Shown one piece after another: positions 1 through 10,946 of a DNA stretch of 64,000 nucleotides. A program made the translations under genes and the position numbers. This stretch comes from Rhyzopertha dominica (taxonomy: Eukaryota; Arthropoda; Insecta; Coleoptera; Bostrichidae), in NCBI GenBank assembly GCA_025024175.1, contig QCXZ01000138.1, positions 49,199,092 through 49,263,091 on the forward strand, given 5' to 3'. The first letter of the stretch is position 1. Each line of letters begins with the position of its first letter. The notes below the pieces were generated by a model. The model did not search any database and was not told where the DNA came from. It was given only the letters and a program-made list of their open reading frames with translations.

Positions 1-9
1 TTAAAAACT

Positions 10-2640
10 TGAATTACAATTACAATTACAGATTATAATTCACAAGAAATCAAAATTACATTATAGCACACCCGCATTATACATTTTCACAAATCACCAA
101 GAAAAAAATAATTAAAATGCAAAAATATTTAACTAAATAAATTTATTTAAACCTAAATACCTTTTAACAGAATTCTTAGAAAATCGCAAACGAAACATAA
201 AAGCTGTCCAAGAAATCAAGTTTGTTTACAAAAACACACATTCTTCTGACGCGAGAGTTCACTGCCAGGTTCGTTCTTCGCTGCTGAATGTAGAATGTAT
301 TTTGCGAACGACTATTATAAGCCGGAACCGCAAAAGAAACTGCACCCAGCACATTAATACAATCACACAATTTATTTATGATTTTAAATAGGAAAATTGC
401 GTCAATTAATTTAAGCCTTTCACACAATTCACACACTAGTGAAGCATAAGAAATATCAAAACTGTACTCTCGATGCAATTTATAATACAGAAATCTTAAA
501 AACTCTTTTTGCACTCTTTCAATTTCGTCAGTGTAACGCATATAATAAGGCGGCCATATGATTCAGTTGAATTCCAATAAACTTCTCACATACGTATTAT
601 ACAAAACTACAAAAGTGCCAATATCTTGAAAATTATATGAATTTCTAATTATAAATCCTAAATTTCTATATGCCCTACCCACAATACCTCGAATGCAGCC
701 ACTAAATGACAAGTTCTTATCAAATATAACCCCCAAGTCTTTAGCCTCATTTTTTTGTTTTTAGATTTCAGCCATTAATGTTATACAAATATTCAATTAT
801 ATTTTTTGTATTACTATAAGTTATCGAAAAGCATTTCTCGATGCTCATTTTCAAGCAATTATTCTCACACCAGTAACCTACCCTGTCCAAATCTTTCTGA
901 AGTAAGATACAGTCTGATATAGTGTTAATTTCTTTAAAAATTTTAAAGTCATCGGCAAATAGTCGAGTTTGGAAGTACTTGACAACCTCCGGAAAGGAAT
1001 TAATCATACACACAAACAACAATGGTACCAAGTTAGACCCCTGAGGAACACCCGATTTTGTTTCAAATACTTTTGAATTTGACCCCTTGTACACGACATA
1101 CTGACGCCTGTCAGATAAGTAAGAAGCAAATAGTGCAAGTAGAGAATAACTTAACCCAAAATAATGCATTTTAATGAGTAAAACGTCATGATGCACTGCA
1201 CCGAATGCTTTTGCAAAATCTGTGTAAATTGTATCCACTAGACAATTTTTAGTTAATGATTTACATAAGCTCTCTGTAAAGTTAATTAAGTTGGCTGTAG
1301 TCGATCGCTTTGGCATAAAACCATGCTGGTTACGTGATATATGCGGTTTAATGTAAAAAAAATCTTATCGTAAATAATCATTTAAAATATTTTACTAGGA
1401 ACAGACAAATGTGCAATAGGCCTATAGTTTTGAATATTGTTTATGCCATCACTTTTATGAATTGGAAATATTCTTGTCAATTTCCATTTTGAAGGATATT
1501 TGTTAGTTTTAAGTATCAAATTAAATATTAGTTGCAAAGGCCATATTAGTAAATCAGAACAACCTTTAAAAATATATGGTGGAATAGCATCCGGTCCCAA
1601 AGATTTCTTCGGTTTTAGTTTCTTAATCGCATTTGATATTTCATTTTTGGTTATTTCTTTAATGTTTAAAGTATTGATTATAGTAACTTCATCATTGTGT
1701 ATAATTGCGTCTATGTCATATTTGGCATTATCAGACCTATATACAGTTCGAAAATAACTAGCATACAATTCAGCAATGTCATGAGGAGAGCATGCTTGCA
1801 CATCCCCGAAGTACATGTCACTTTCACCATACTTTAAATTAGTTTTATTATTTTTAACAAAAGACCAGAACGTATTTACATTACCTCGAATATCGTTCTC
1901 TACACTGCCAACGTATGTCTTGCAAGCAATTTTTATATATTTTTTATTTTGTTTCTTAAGAAATTGTACATTTGCAAATCATAAACATTGGCAGTAGTTT
2001 TACTTTTTTCCAATACCTGTTCTTCCTCTTTATATTCCTTACAATTTCACGTGTAAACCATATTGGATAATGTGTTTTTTAGTAGAAGTTTTAGAATCAC
2101 ACTCATCAATAACCCTATATAAAGTTTTATAAAACATGTCCAAAATATCATCGACTTTACAACAATTAGAAAGCGGAAGCCAATCAATTTTTTGTAATTC
2201 TCTATACGTTTTGAGAAAGTCAGCCCTTTTATAGTTGTATTTAGGCTAACTTTTGGTGAAATTTTTACTCACTATTATTTATATTTAAATACAGTGGTGG
2301 ATGGTGTTTGTCCTCTTCCACTACCATATTTTCAGACTTTAATACATTTATTTTTACATTGGAAATAACTAGGTATAATATTGTATTGTTATGGTTGCGA
2401 ATTATATTATCTTAAGTTAAACATTTCCAGAAAATTCTGAAGGTAACTATCTTTAAGTGATGATATACTATTGTTAAATCTAGGCAAGTTAAAATCCCCA
2501 ATTATTAGTATGTTAGTGTTAGTCATCTAGAAATGCCTTTCTGCGGCGTGATAAAAACTATCATAAATTTCGAAAGAAGAATTGGTCACAAAGTACACAC
2601 AATAGAGAACAAACGAACTTCCCTGCAACTTCCCTTATCC
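10..2640 (-). pseudogene. Jockey/CR1-like non-LTR retrotransposon pol (endonuclease + RT), 5' truncated
   Basis: Read on the minus strand, the order is endonuclease, linker, RT, C-terminal domain. Near 2490-2510 the translation gives IIGDFNLPRFN, the GDFN motif of APE-type endonucleases. Residues around 2250-2000 resemble the end of that domain (KIDWLPLSN) and the linker (FWSFVKN near 1860). The RT begins at about 1720 (LKPKKSLGPDAIPP) and continues in an ORF at 768-1316 with DFAKAF (motif A), GVPQGS (motif B) and FADD (motif C). The C-terminal domain at 176-541 has the usual IERVQKEFLRFL. The first catalytic Asp is kept, but the conserved Asp after KAF is Gly. Frames break near 1816, 1380 and 760. 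The tail carries ATTACA repeats. In the family this protein nicks DNA and primes reverse transcription from the target. The copy looks dead. Confidence 0.88.
13..31 (-). repeat. Short tandem repeat tail of the non-LTR element
   Basis: About three copies of ATTACA on the plus strand (TGTAAT on the element's own strand) lie at the 3' end of the non-LTR element. Several non-LTR clades end in simple repeats rather than poly(A), so this probably marks the element's 3' terminus. The window edge prevents checking for a target duplication. Confidence 0.5.
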
Positions 2641-3560
2641 ACACTTAGTTAGTTAAGAAGTCATTACAATTTTTTTTATTGCTTTGAGGTTATAGAAATT
2701 TAGATGTCCTGATATTATGCAAAAAAAACTGACCTGATAAACGACTCTAATCTTGCTAATATAAGCTAAAATATTTTGAAGGAATCGCTACTTGCTAATT
2801 GATTCTTACAATCAGGCACGTGGCCAGAAAATTAATTAGTGAGGAGGTAATATTTAGCCTTTTTTAACAGTAATAAGTAACTGTTGTAACATCTTCTATT
2901 TAAAACGCGTCAACTTCCATTCATTCTCCTCTCGTAAAATTTTTTATTGTTTTAACAGCTGAGGAGATCTTCTATTAGGATTGACATGATTTAGTTCCAT
3001 TTTATTCAGCGGCTTCTTATAGATATGACGCACAAGTACAAGAGGGCAGTTAGATAAATTATGCACAGCAACTAAATACCTAGTAATTTTTTCAGCTGCT
3101 TCTGAAAAATTTGTTAGATAGCAAAAGCAACTGCAATTGTGAAACGGGCACATACAAATCGTTATATTGTAAATTTTAAGTATGAACATTAAAAAAGCTT
3201 TACTAGCGAATCAATAAAAGCATTAATTAAACTCAGTAAAGAAAAAAGCGAACAAGAAAATTGTACTACATACTATAATATTTACTCTACTGGCCTTAAA
3301 ATCAGATGTCCATTTTTTTACACAGCTCAAAAGCTTTCTTATTTGCTAATGGTAAAATTGTAGTGAAAAGGGAAAGACAAATAACTATCTAAACTAAAAC
3401 TAATTGTTTTACAACATCGATAATAGTTACAGATTTATTCTTCAGTACGTTACAAGAAATATAACATAATATTTGATATTTTCTAATTCGTCAAGGGATT
3501 GAATTTTTAGTTCATTTTTAAATCGTCAGCATACAGCAAACAAGCAGATTATATATCAAA
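2641..3560. other. No gene recognised, AT-rich filler
   Basis: There is no convincing coding region on either strand. The short ORF at 2944-3189 shows no recognisable domain. A stretch at 2815-2865 (GGCACGTGGCC followed by GGAGG) faintly resembles a degraded DNA-transposon end, but no partner was found. Confidence 0.4.
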
Positions 3561-3567
3561 GCAAATA

Positions 3568-3750
3568 TCATTTACAAAGATATTCTGTAGGTATGTGAGG
3601 GCCTATGAGAAAACCTTGCAGATTTGTTTCAAGTATAAACTTATTAATTGCATCAAAAGCTGTTTGGAAATCTATATATACAGTATAAACAAAAGCACTA
3701 GTAATATCAAAAGTGTTGCTTTGAGCAGAAAATCCATGGCTGGACTTCAA
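3568..3750 (-). pseudogene. Fragment of non-LTR reverse transcriptase (motif A region)
   Basis: The 60-residue translation contains VYIDFQTAFDAINKFIL, which matches RT motif A (D-F-x-x-A-F-D) of non-LTR retrotransposons. It is preceded by SHGFSAQSNT, resembling the QHGF box that usually comes just before. No YADD box or later domain follows, so only about 60 residues of an old insertion survive. It could belong to the Jockey/CR1 or the RTE side. The call rests on the single motif block. Confidence 0.6.
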
Positions 3751-3759
3751 CTAGCTAAT

Positions 3760-4620
3760 TGCATTGAATCCTGATTTTTTTTCAGAAAAAAAAATACTTT
3801 CAGAAAATTTACTTCAGAAGTACTACAAATGGATCTACCTTAACCCCTGAAAGACGGCCTTTATTCGCAAAACATTCTACTCCTAAAGACTCCGAAAAAT
3901 TAAAAACCTTTAACAATCCACTGTCGTCGACTTTTCTTCCTAACATAAGGTACGCGAGACATTTCCAATTGTTCCATGCTTCCAGTTCTGCCGGATCCGA
4001 GCTCAGAGCAGATTAAAACCGATAGTAATTGCAATACCGACTGAGATGGCGCATTCAACTTGTAGAATTGAATCCTTTTCAATTGGGCTTCCGTTTAGCA
4101 ACGTGCGCGGCCGTCAGGCACTTTGAAAGCAATTGCGATGCCTTTATAGAAATCTTACTTCAGCTAAGGTTCGTTTAAATTACAATGAGTAATAAGTGTT
4201 ACGTTGTGTGAAAAGTATCGATGACTGTTCGCGATTGCAGATCGCAATTACTTCATTTTATTCGGTGGATTCAGGAGATACCCGGTATTTCAAAGAAAAT
4301 CAAGCCACTCTCAATAATTTCTATGGGACACTAAATTCAAGTCAGCAATAGATCGATTTTATTTCGTATGTGAACATCTTGTGATGTAATACTCGAAATT
4401 GTCACAGCAATCCTCTGTCCCTGGTAGCTTCCACCCTTCATTTTAAATGGAAAAGTAAGGGTAAATAATAATACAAGCTGTTTCTGTCCCCGAAGGTTTA
4501 GACACCTTGTTGACCCTCCAACAAATTCATTGCCCCTAGGAATTGTTATTAAGAAATTTCCTGATAGCAGCAGCATAAAAAAATTGCTAAAAAAACTAGT
4601 TTATTTTCGTTTAACTTTTC
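3760..4620. other. Balanced-composition unique sequence, no gene
   Basis: Roughly 3880-4340 is noticeably less AT-rich than its surroundings and shows no TE motif. The small ORFs on the minus strand have no recognisable domain. It may be host intergenic or intronic sequence, possibly regulatory, but nothing in it proves this. Confidence 0.35.
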
Positions 4621-4629
4621 ATCTTGTTT

Positions 4630-5260
4630 TATGATACCAATGATATGGGGATACCTTTAGTGTGTTCTGTTTCCAGTTTGTGTTTCATTCATTTCTGGGT
4701 CTAGCACTTATTTTTTTCCACCTAGCTCCCATTGCAATTGTTTCATCCCTCCATACAAGTCCATGCCGCTCTTTTTTACTATGTGATCACTGTTTAATTC
4801 TTGTATAATTTCATGATTTATTTTTTGTCTATATTCATGTTAGGCAGTTTTAGCTTGTGTATACTTCTCACTATTTTTCTTTCTCTTAATCATGGGTCTC
4901 TCCCTGCCTTTTTGTAAACAACTTAGTTTTTGTGACATACACCATTAGCTGTCTTACAAGTGTCTTGCAAATATTATACTTCGTTTTCTTTGTAAGAAAG
5001 CTGCTGTTTTGCTTGTCTATCGAGTGTTTCTGTTTCACCATTGCTGCCTTCAATTGACTCAGTGTCATTTTGATTAAGGGCCTTAATTTTACACTAATAT
5101 TTGTTCTTTCAATGCCACTAATAACTTGATTCTGCTTATTGAGTCAAAATCTTGTTGGAAGGAAATAAATAGCACTTCTAAACTGATCAATTATTCTTCT
5201 TTGCTTTAGATAGATGCTTTATTTTGTTTTCATTTTCTTAAAAAATTTTTTTACAAATGT
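4630..5260 (-). pseudogene. RTE-like non-LTR reverse transcriptase, internally deleted
   Basis: On the minus strand, a frame near 5190-5110 reads QQDFDSISRIKLLVALKE, matching RT motif A and the helix after it in RTE-type elements (FDSIxRxKLLxALKE). Next comes LIKMTLSQLKA, matching the usual LIKMTL block. The palm section with YADD is missing, and the sequence jumps to SFLTKKTKYNICKTLVRQL at about 5010-4950, the conserved C-terminal stretch (LLSxKTKLxIYKTLIRPV). Scraps of the terminal region continue to about 4640. At least three frameshifts or stops are present. The missing section is an internal deletion, so this is not the other half of the 7.9-8.8 kb copy. Confidence 0.72.
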
Positions 5261-5616
5261 AATAAATTTACGGTTTAGCATAATTAACTGAACCATTTAT
5301 AACTGGCAGTAAATAATCCAGGATTAAATATACTGCTTCCAAGCCAATTTCCACAATTTTGTTAATGAACAGAAAATCGCTTTCGACCATTAAAGTTGGC
5401 CATTTTCCCGCCTGCCTGCCCTGACCAAGTAGCTAGCAGAATTCCACTTAGATGGTACTAACACTTTTTTCAATACAAACCGTATTCCTTTCTTACATTC
5501 ATAAGTTTCTGCTTGTTTCCCTTTAATATATAAACTCTTCGGAATAAATATTTCTTCACTATCTATGCAGCTTTCTTCTACTTGCGCAAATATATCGAGC
5601 GTGGTTTGAAAAAGCC
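5261..5616. other. No recognised gene
   Basis: A minus-strand ORF (5390-5623, 77 codons) has no motif I recognise. It lies immediately downstream, in the minus-strand sense, of the hammerhead-like motif, so it may be sequence next to a PLE end rather than a gene. Confidence 0.3.
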
Positions 5617-5689
5617 TTACCACAGTAATTTATAAAATCTAAATACCTAGGTATTTCGGCAGCTAAGCTGCCACTTTCAGTAGAGGTAA
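5617..5689 (-). ncRNA. Hammerhead-ribozyme-like motif (PLE-type end)
   Basis: On the minus strand: CTGAAAGT, a perfect 6-bp hairpin (GGCAGC/GCTGCC, loop TTA), GAAA, then a small palindrome (TACCTAGGTA) followed by TT. Flanking sequence can close helix I: TCTA just before the box pairs with TAGA just after, and TTACC further out pairs with GGTAA, leaving an internal loop. This follows the type I hammerhead order. The box differs from CUGANGA at two positions and has one extra base before helix II, so catalysis is doubtful. The 9.82 kb copy shares the flanking sequence. No PLE coding sequence is attached here, so the link to PLEs comes from the other copies. Confidence 0.5.
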
Positions 5690-5699
5690 AGTAGTAGAT

Positions 5700-7855
5700 C
5701 ATGGCTACCATCTAGAGCTCTATTAAAAATTTCGAAGGTTTTGATGAATATTTTATTAGATATTATTCTCAATACAAAACAACAGCAACAGCAAACAGAA
5801 AAATATTACATTATTAAAAGTCTAGATAATATAACTGTTTTTACCTGAAAACCGACTAAGAAAATAAATAGTATTACTGGATAAACCAGACGATATCCAT
5901 ATAACAAACTACCTCTGAATCTCAACCCATTGGCACAATTAATTATAGAAATAAAAATGTTATTAATAAATGTCACAATATTACACTATATATTTATACT
6001 TTCCAAGATACATGTTTCAAACCAAATTACGCTCAAAATGTGCGTTCTTTCTAAAACCCTCAAAGCAGGTAAATGGTGAGACCTACTGTTTTAGGTATTA
6101 CCTCTTTTTTCGAAATGGTTGACCAATGATTTTAGTAGCTTACTTATATCTTCTGTAGATTTTTTGATAAAAAAGTCAAGCATATATTAAGCTGACCTGG
6201 CTTTCCCTTTTCTGGCAAATTTAATTATAGATATATTTGAAACAAATTTTTAAGAAGAAAATCTGTATTTTTTCAAGCAAACCACTAATGATGAAAGTGA
6301 TCTAGAATATTGGGTCATAAGATTAGTAATAACAAAGCATTTAATGCGTTCGCCAGATTCTTGCTTTTTTGTTGTTTTTAATTTTATCTCATTAGTATTT
6401 ATGATCGAGTATGATCACTTAATACCCCAGCTTACACGTTAGATTTTCTTGGTCTCTGAGTGTTTACTTTCCCCAACAACTGACAATTAACATCGCTTTA
6501 GTATCTGCAAGGAGCAAGTATGGTAAACTAACATGGATAATTGGTATGTCCCATTAAGTTTTTGCAAAATTCCAGTCGTTTACCAAAATCATCTTAATTT
6601 GATTCATGCATCAAGTGAATTTTGAAGGGATGAAACATATTTGTGTAGAACCTGAAGATTTAGTATTTTCCATCACACACAAAACGGCAATAGCGGTAGC
6701 TGCAGCAGCAACAACTTGAACAGGTTTATGTTTCCGATTCTGAACCGACCTACTCTCCTTAAATTTTCCTACAAGTTCCAGCGCATTTGTGATGGACATG
6801 CTTATCCCGATGCAATTCACTTAAGCCTGCAAGGAGCAGCCCTAGCAGCTTGTAAAATAAACTCACAACGGAGAGTGCACACCATTTTGAATTGGTAATT
6901 TTTAACTATATATTTAGGTAATAATAATGATAATTCAGGAAGATAGTTCTATTTATACGCTGCGAGAGAGTCAGGATAAAATACTGATTAAGTTGTTTCA
7001 GTTCCTAATGCATCCATAGGTATGTTATCGTTTTCTTAAAATAACATCCACAAAATAAATTAACGATAAATTGAGTCATTTTGAACTCTTAAGGAAATAG
7101 ATAATTTTTGCATTTAAAGTCATAAGAATTGAATTTTTCGAAACAATGCTCGTTCTTTTCTACGCATTTAAAAAAAAGACTATTACTACTTACTAAAGCT
7201 CTCTACCGTATCCAAAAATTAATGGTGGAAATTGTCAAGGGTAGAAATAAAATCGCCCTTTTCCAAGATTTTACTAGAATCTGTCCCCAAGGGAGTGCCC
7301 ACCGCAGCATTTCAGAACAGAAAAAAAAACTGCGTATTCAATATCAATCCGGTGTGCGGAAATGCATTAATAATTCGTATTTTATTTAGGAAATATCTGT
7401 TAATAACCACCCAACCTACTATTGATCGAAGTTTATAAGCACATGTGCAAGTAACGCTTCCCAAATTGCTCCATACGGCCAAAGTTACGCCGCCACATGC
7501 CAAAGGCAATAATAGCAAAGTGCCTCGACTAAATGCATGTGGTGTAATACGTCGTGGTATTATTACCCATCTTTAAAACTTGATGGATCGTCCAATAAAA
7601 TTTTCGATATCGAGAAATTGAGTTCCGAAAAGCCATTCATCACAATGTGACGTATGTTGAAGAAGAACAAGTAGATGTGATGTTGACAATGATTTGTCTA
7701 CCAACGTCAAAAAGTTTTGTATTTACTCTGACAACTTATTATAAATTTACTGAATACAGAAATATATACACCTAGCACAGGATTAAAGAACATGCAAAAT
7801 TAAGAACTCAGTCAATTAGGCGAAAAATGTGGACCATTAAAGATAAACACGTCTC
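5700..7855. other. No gene recognised, AT-rich sequence
   Basis: Apart from small ORFs without domains (for example 6611-6820 and 7129-7389) I see nothing coding. Composition is strongly AT-rich and there is no obvious inverted or direct repeat pair. Old, unclassifiable TE debris is possible. Confidence 0.35.
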
Positions 7856-8760
7856 CTAGCTAATGCCCTTCTGTTCTTGGCATTTTGCAGAACTTCCCGC
7901 CTAAGTAAATATAGTGATCAAGTTCTTTAAGCAGATGGTCTTTTCCTGTTACTCACGTTATTTTTAAGGTATTCTGACTCTTTGATTCTTTATCGATCCA
8001 TGTCATGTAGTTGGTTTCATTTTTGTCAATCTTTATTATTGCAAGTGCCGCCTTTTCTAATTTTTATTGTTCATTTCTCGTCCTTGATAACAAGTCATCC
8101 GCGAATGCCATCATACACTAATTCGATTTTTTTCATTTGTTCTCAAAACGTACTCAATTGCATAATTGCTCACCTTTCCTTAGCACTTCGTATACTATAA
8201 AGCAAACCCTAAGCTGTCCATTTACTCTGAGTCTCTCATTAAGGGTAATTTTGGCAACAATTTTTTCTTAACTTAGGTCTTACAGTGAGTGCTTAGAAGA
8301 CGTCATTTTTGCTTCTATTAAAATCTCACATTCCTCTCTTCTATTTATAAATTTTTGCTTGTATTTCCCTTAATGTATCCTTGCCTCTTTTTATGCAAAA
8401 TAGCTTCAATCCAACTCTTGGTCATTTCCAGGTGTTTTATTATTTCTTAGCTTACCTACTACTTATTTTGTCTCTCCTAAGGATACCAGAACTTCTCTGA
8501 ATTCCTCATTTACAAATATACTTGTATACGTTCCCGTTAATAGCTTTGCAAAATAATTAATCCACATATGTAATATTGTCTTTCCTCCTTCCACTAGCTC
8601 TTCTTTGTCATTTCTATAACACTCTGAGTTACTAACTCCAAGTCTCCTTTACTTCTCGGTACAGATTCTTTACGTCCATATGTTTGCAGTTTCTTATACT
8701 TCTTACCATAATAATTTAGAAAATCTAAAATTCTCGTTTGATGTAACATGGTTATCTTCT
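7856..8760 (-). pseudogene. RTE-like non-LTR retrotransposon fragment (linker + RT), heavily frameshifted
   Basis: No long ORF covers it, but successive minus-strand frames give conserved blocks in order. Near 8640-8530: KEELVEGGKTILHMWINYF (linker before the RT). Near 8450: KLRNNKTPGND, the NKAPGxDG block. Near 8390-8330: KRGKDTLREIQAKIYK, matching the LLKELHKLI helix. Near 8110-8020: MAFADDLLS with EKAALAII and NETNYM, the catalytic FADD region and following block. Near 7960-7900: HYIYLGGKF, matching the FKYLGxxI block. Motifs A and B are missing, so there is an internal deletion around 8240-8150. Dead copy, same class as the 4.6-5.3 kb fragment. Confidence 0.75.
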
Positions 8761-9800
8761 AGCGTGTCTGTAGATGTAACGTGAAAATTTTTATTTTGAA
8801 GAACTACTGGCTAGTAACAAGAGCGATATCAAAATTCAAGAATATATTAAATTGACCTATTTCTGCATGTCATTGTTTTTGGATTAACAAGGACCAAAAT
8901 GCGAAACAATCTTTCCCCTTCAGTAGCAAATTTACTTATGGAGCTGTATGAAACAGATTTAAAAAGTATTTTCCTCACATATGGCTGCGTTACGTCGATA
9001 TTGTTTTTGCCATTTTTGATACCAAGAAAATGTAATGTTGATAACGTTATACTTAAATTTTTATTTCCAGAGCATTAATGTCACAATTAAAAAGGGCGTC
9101 TTCCGTTTTTAGATGTTGCGGTCTTAAGAGAGAGCAACAAAGGAATAGAATTTGACATGTACAGATAAAATACAAGGCAAATAGGTATATAATCAAGGAA
9201 AATTTCTGCCTTGAACTTAACAGATTAGTTAATTTTGTTTTATTAAAGTCTAACTTTGAAAAAACTCATGTAGGTACTTATATTAATAATATTGCAGTTC
9301 ATAAGGCATACTCTAGTAGAATGGTAAACACCTTGCTTAGGAAGATACAACACAAAAAAAAATTTTAAACGTCATCATAAATATATAATTCATCAAAGCT
9401 TCTTATGATTTTAGACTGGCTAAAGGATTGCAAAGCATATTGAAAGCATTTCGTTTTAAACTTACTCTTATCGCCAAAAATATTTTAGGAAACTCAACTG
9501 ATAGGGTCTTAGATGGAAAAGGTCAGGTATTTAACAAATACAGACCAGAAATTCAATAGGAGTTAAATCTGAAGAGAGTGTAGCTCATTTCAGTTTTAGT
9601 AGAAACCTAAAATTAGTAAAAGCAGTTTCTAAAACGCTGAAATCAACGCATTTGAAGGCATCTTCACTCAAAGAAATAAAGACACTTTAATGAATTCAAG
9701 CGTGAAATTCACTTAGTATAAATATTAATATTTTATCGATCTAACCCTACTTTCGCTGTGAGTAGAATATCCTCCGGTTTAATCTGATCAAGGACTTTAA
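8761..9800. other. Unclassified sequence upstream of a hammerhead-like motif
   Basis: A plus-strand stretch near 9240-9360 translates to NFEKTHVGTYINNIAVHKAYSSRM with no certain family. Its position about 500 bp before a PLE-like end at 9.82 kb makes decayed PLE coding sequence possible, but no RT or GIY-YIG motif is visible. Confidence 0.3.
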
Positions 9801-9804
9801 TAAG

Positions 9805-9875
9805 ACGCATATTCTACTTCTGCTGAAGGTGACAGCTTAGCTGCCGAAACTTATTGAGATATTCTAAATTATTAT
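9805..9875 (+). ncRNA. Degraded hammerhead-like motif, sister of the 5.6 kb copy
   Basis: CTGAAGGT, then a stem around CAGC/GCTG (loop TTA), then GAAAC. It is the same family as the minus-strand copy at 5617-5689: both share the hairpin CAGCTTAGCTG and a downstream block (ATTCTAAATTATTATGG here, ATTTTATAAATTACTGTGG there). The box has one change from CUGANGA and the usual extra base before helix II. Helix III and helix I are not convincing, so this copy looks inactive. Recognisable similarity ends about 50 bp downstream. Confidence 0.45.
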
Positions 9876-9879
9876 GGTA

Positions 9880-10940
9880 GTGCTTTAATTCAATTGCCCT
9901 ATAGACGTCCTTTAAGTATTACAATACAAGAAAAGCTTGCTCTCCTAATTTATAAAAATCCCTCTACTAAAAATTGCTATATCTTACTTTAAAAACACGC
10001 AATATACTCTATATCTCTGGAAATATTTCAACCCACGTATTTCCAATTTACATTCACAAAAAGAAATCCCCCCAATTATTATTTCCTACAAAGTTTTCCT
10101 TCGCCAGAGATTAAACACGCGCTCCAAAAGGACGGAATGGAAAACCACACACTGTCGCCCCACGTGTATGTTGTTTCATCAGCGTTTTTCCAAGAAGCCC
10201 GTGCATTCATTTCCCGAACTGAAGGCGTGTTTATATTAGGGGCAAGAAGCCTACGAGTGTATTCTGTCGTAACTGTTTACTTAACGTGTTTGTGCCTATA
10301 ATGAGCGACAAACGTACTGCTCTGCGCGTGGTAACAATACTCGGATTTGTAGGAATGAATAATTGAAGAATCTCATTCACGTGTTTGCTGAAAAATGTTT
10401 AATCCTATTTTGTATTAAACTGAAAGGGGTTCATTGAGTGCGTTAATTTTCTTTCCATTTCAACCTTTGTGGGTTTCAAATGCTTAATAGGGGTTCGTTC
10501 AGAACAGCTGCTTCGTGCTGAAAGCTGCCTAATTTTGTCCAACAATCCAGAAGCTTCATTAAGGAGTTAATTACAACTTTAAACACATTTCAAGATTTGA
10601 AACTGGTCGCTATTCGTACAGTTTAACGCTTTCTCGTTATCAATTCCATGGCAACCGACTCTTTCTTGGTTTATTGCATAAACCAAGAAAGAGTCGTTTT
10701 TGTTTCATATGGTCATTTCTCGCGATAAAGGAACATAATACGATTTTCAATCAATTTTTTGCTTTTCTTGATGGTTTAAGATATGGTTACAATAAGAAAA
10801 CATTCCAGTTCTGGGGCAGGGCAACCCGTTCCGCCTAAAATAAGGGCCAGCGTTTTGGCTATAACTGAAAAAAATATAGATGTATTAAATACCCTATTAA
10901 TAGAATATTTTACGTAGCGATTTTCTCGTTCGCTAAAAAT
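9880..10940. other. Balanced-composition unique sequence
   Basis: From about 10,080 to 10,720 the sequence has mixed composition and no TE or ORF signature. It contains the perfect hairpin at 10,656-10,696. It is probably host intergenic or intronic sequence, and the right end is bounded by the mariner insertion. Confidence 0.4.
10656..10696. repeat. Perfect 19-bp inverted repeat with 3-nt loop
   Basis: CGACTCTTTCTTGGTTTAT is followed by TGC and then its exact reverse complement, giving 19 perfectly paired bases with a minimal loop. It sits in non-TE sequence and is unmatched elsewhere in the window. The function is unknown. Possibilities are a recent palindrome from replication slippage, a small RNA precursor (short for an insect miRNA) or a protein-binding palindrome. 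Confidence 0.9.
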
Positions 10941-10946
10941 TATATA

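Noticed and set aside
4630..8760. The 4.6-5.3 and 7.9-8.8 kb RT fragments as one element split by a 2.7-kb insertion
   Set aside because: The 4.6-5.3 kb piece contains its own motif A region, and both pieces have independent internal deletions, so they are better read as separate copies.
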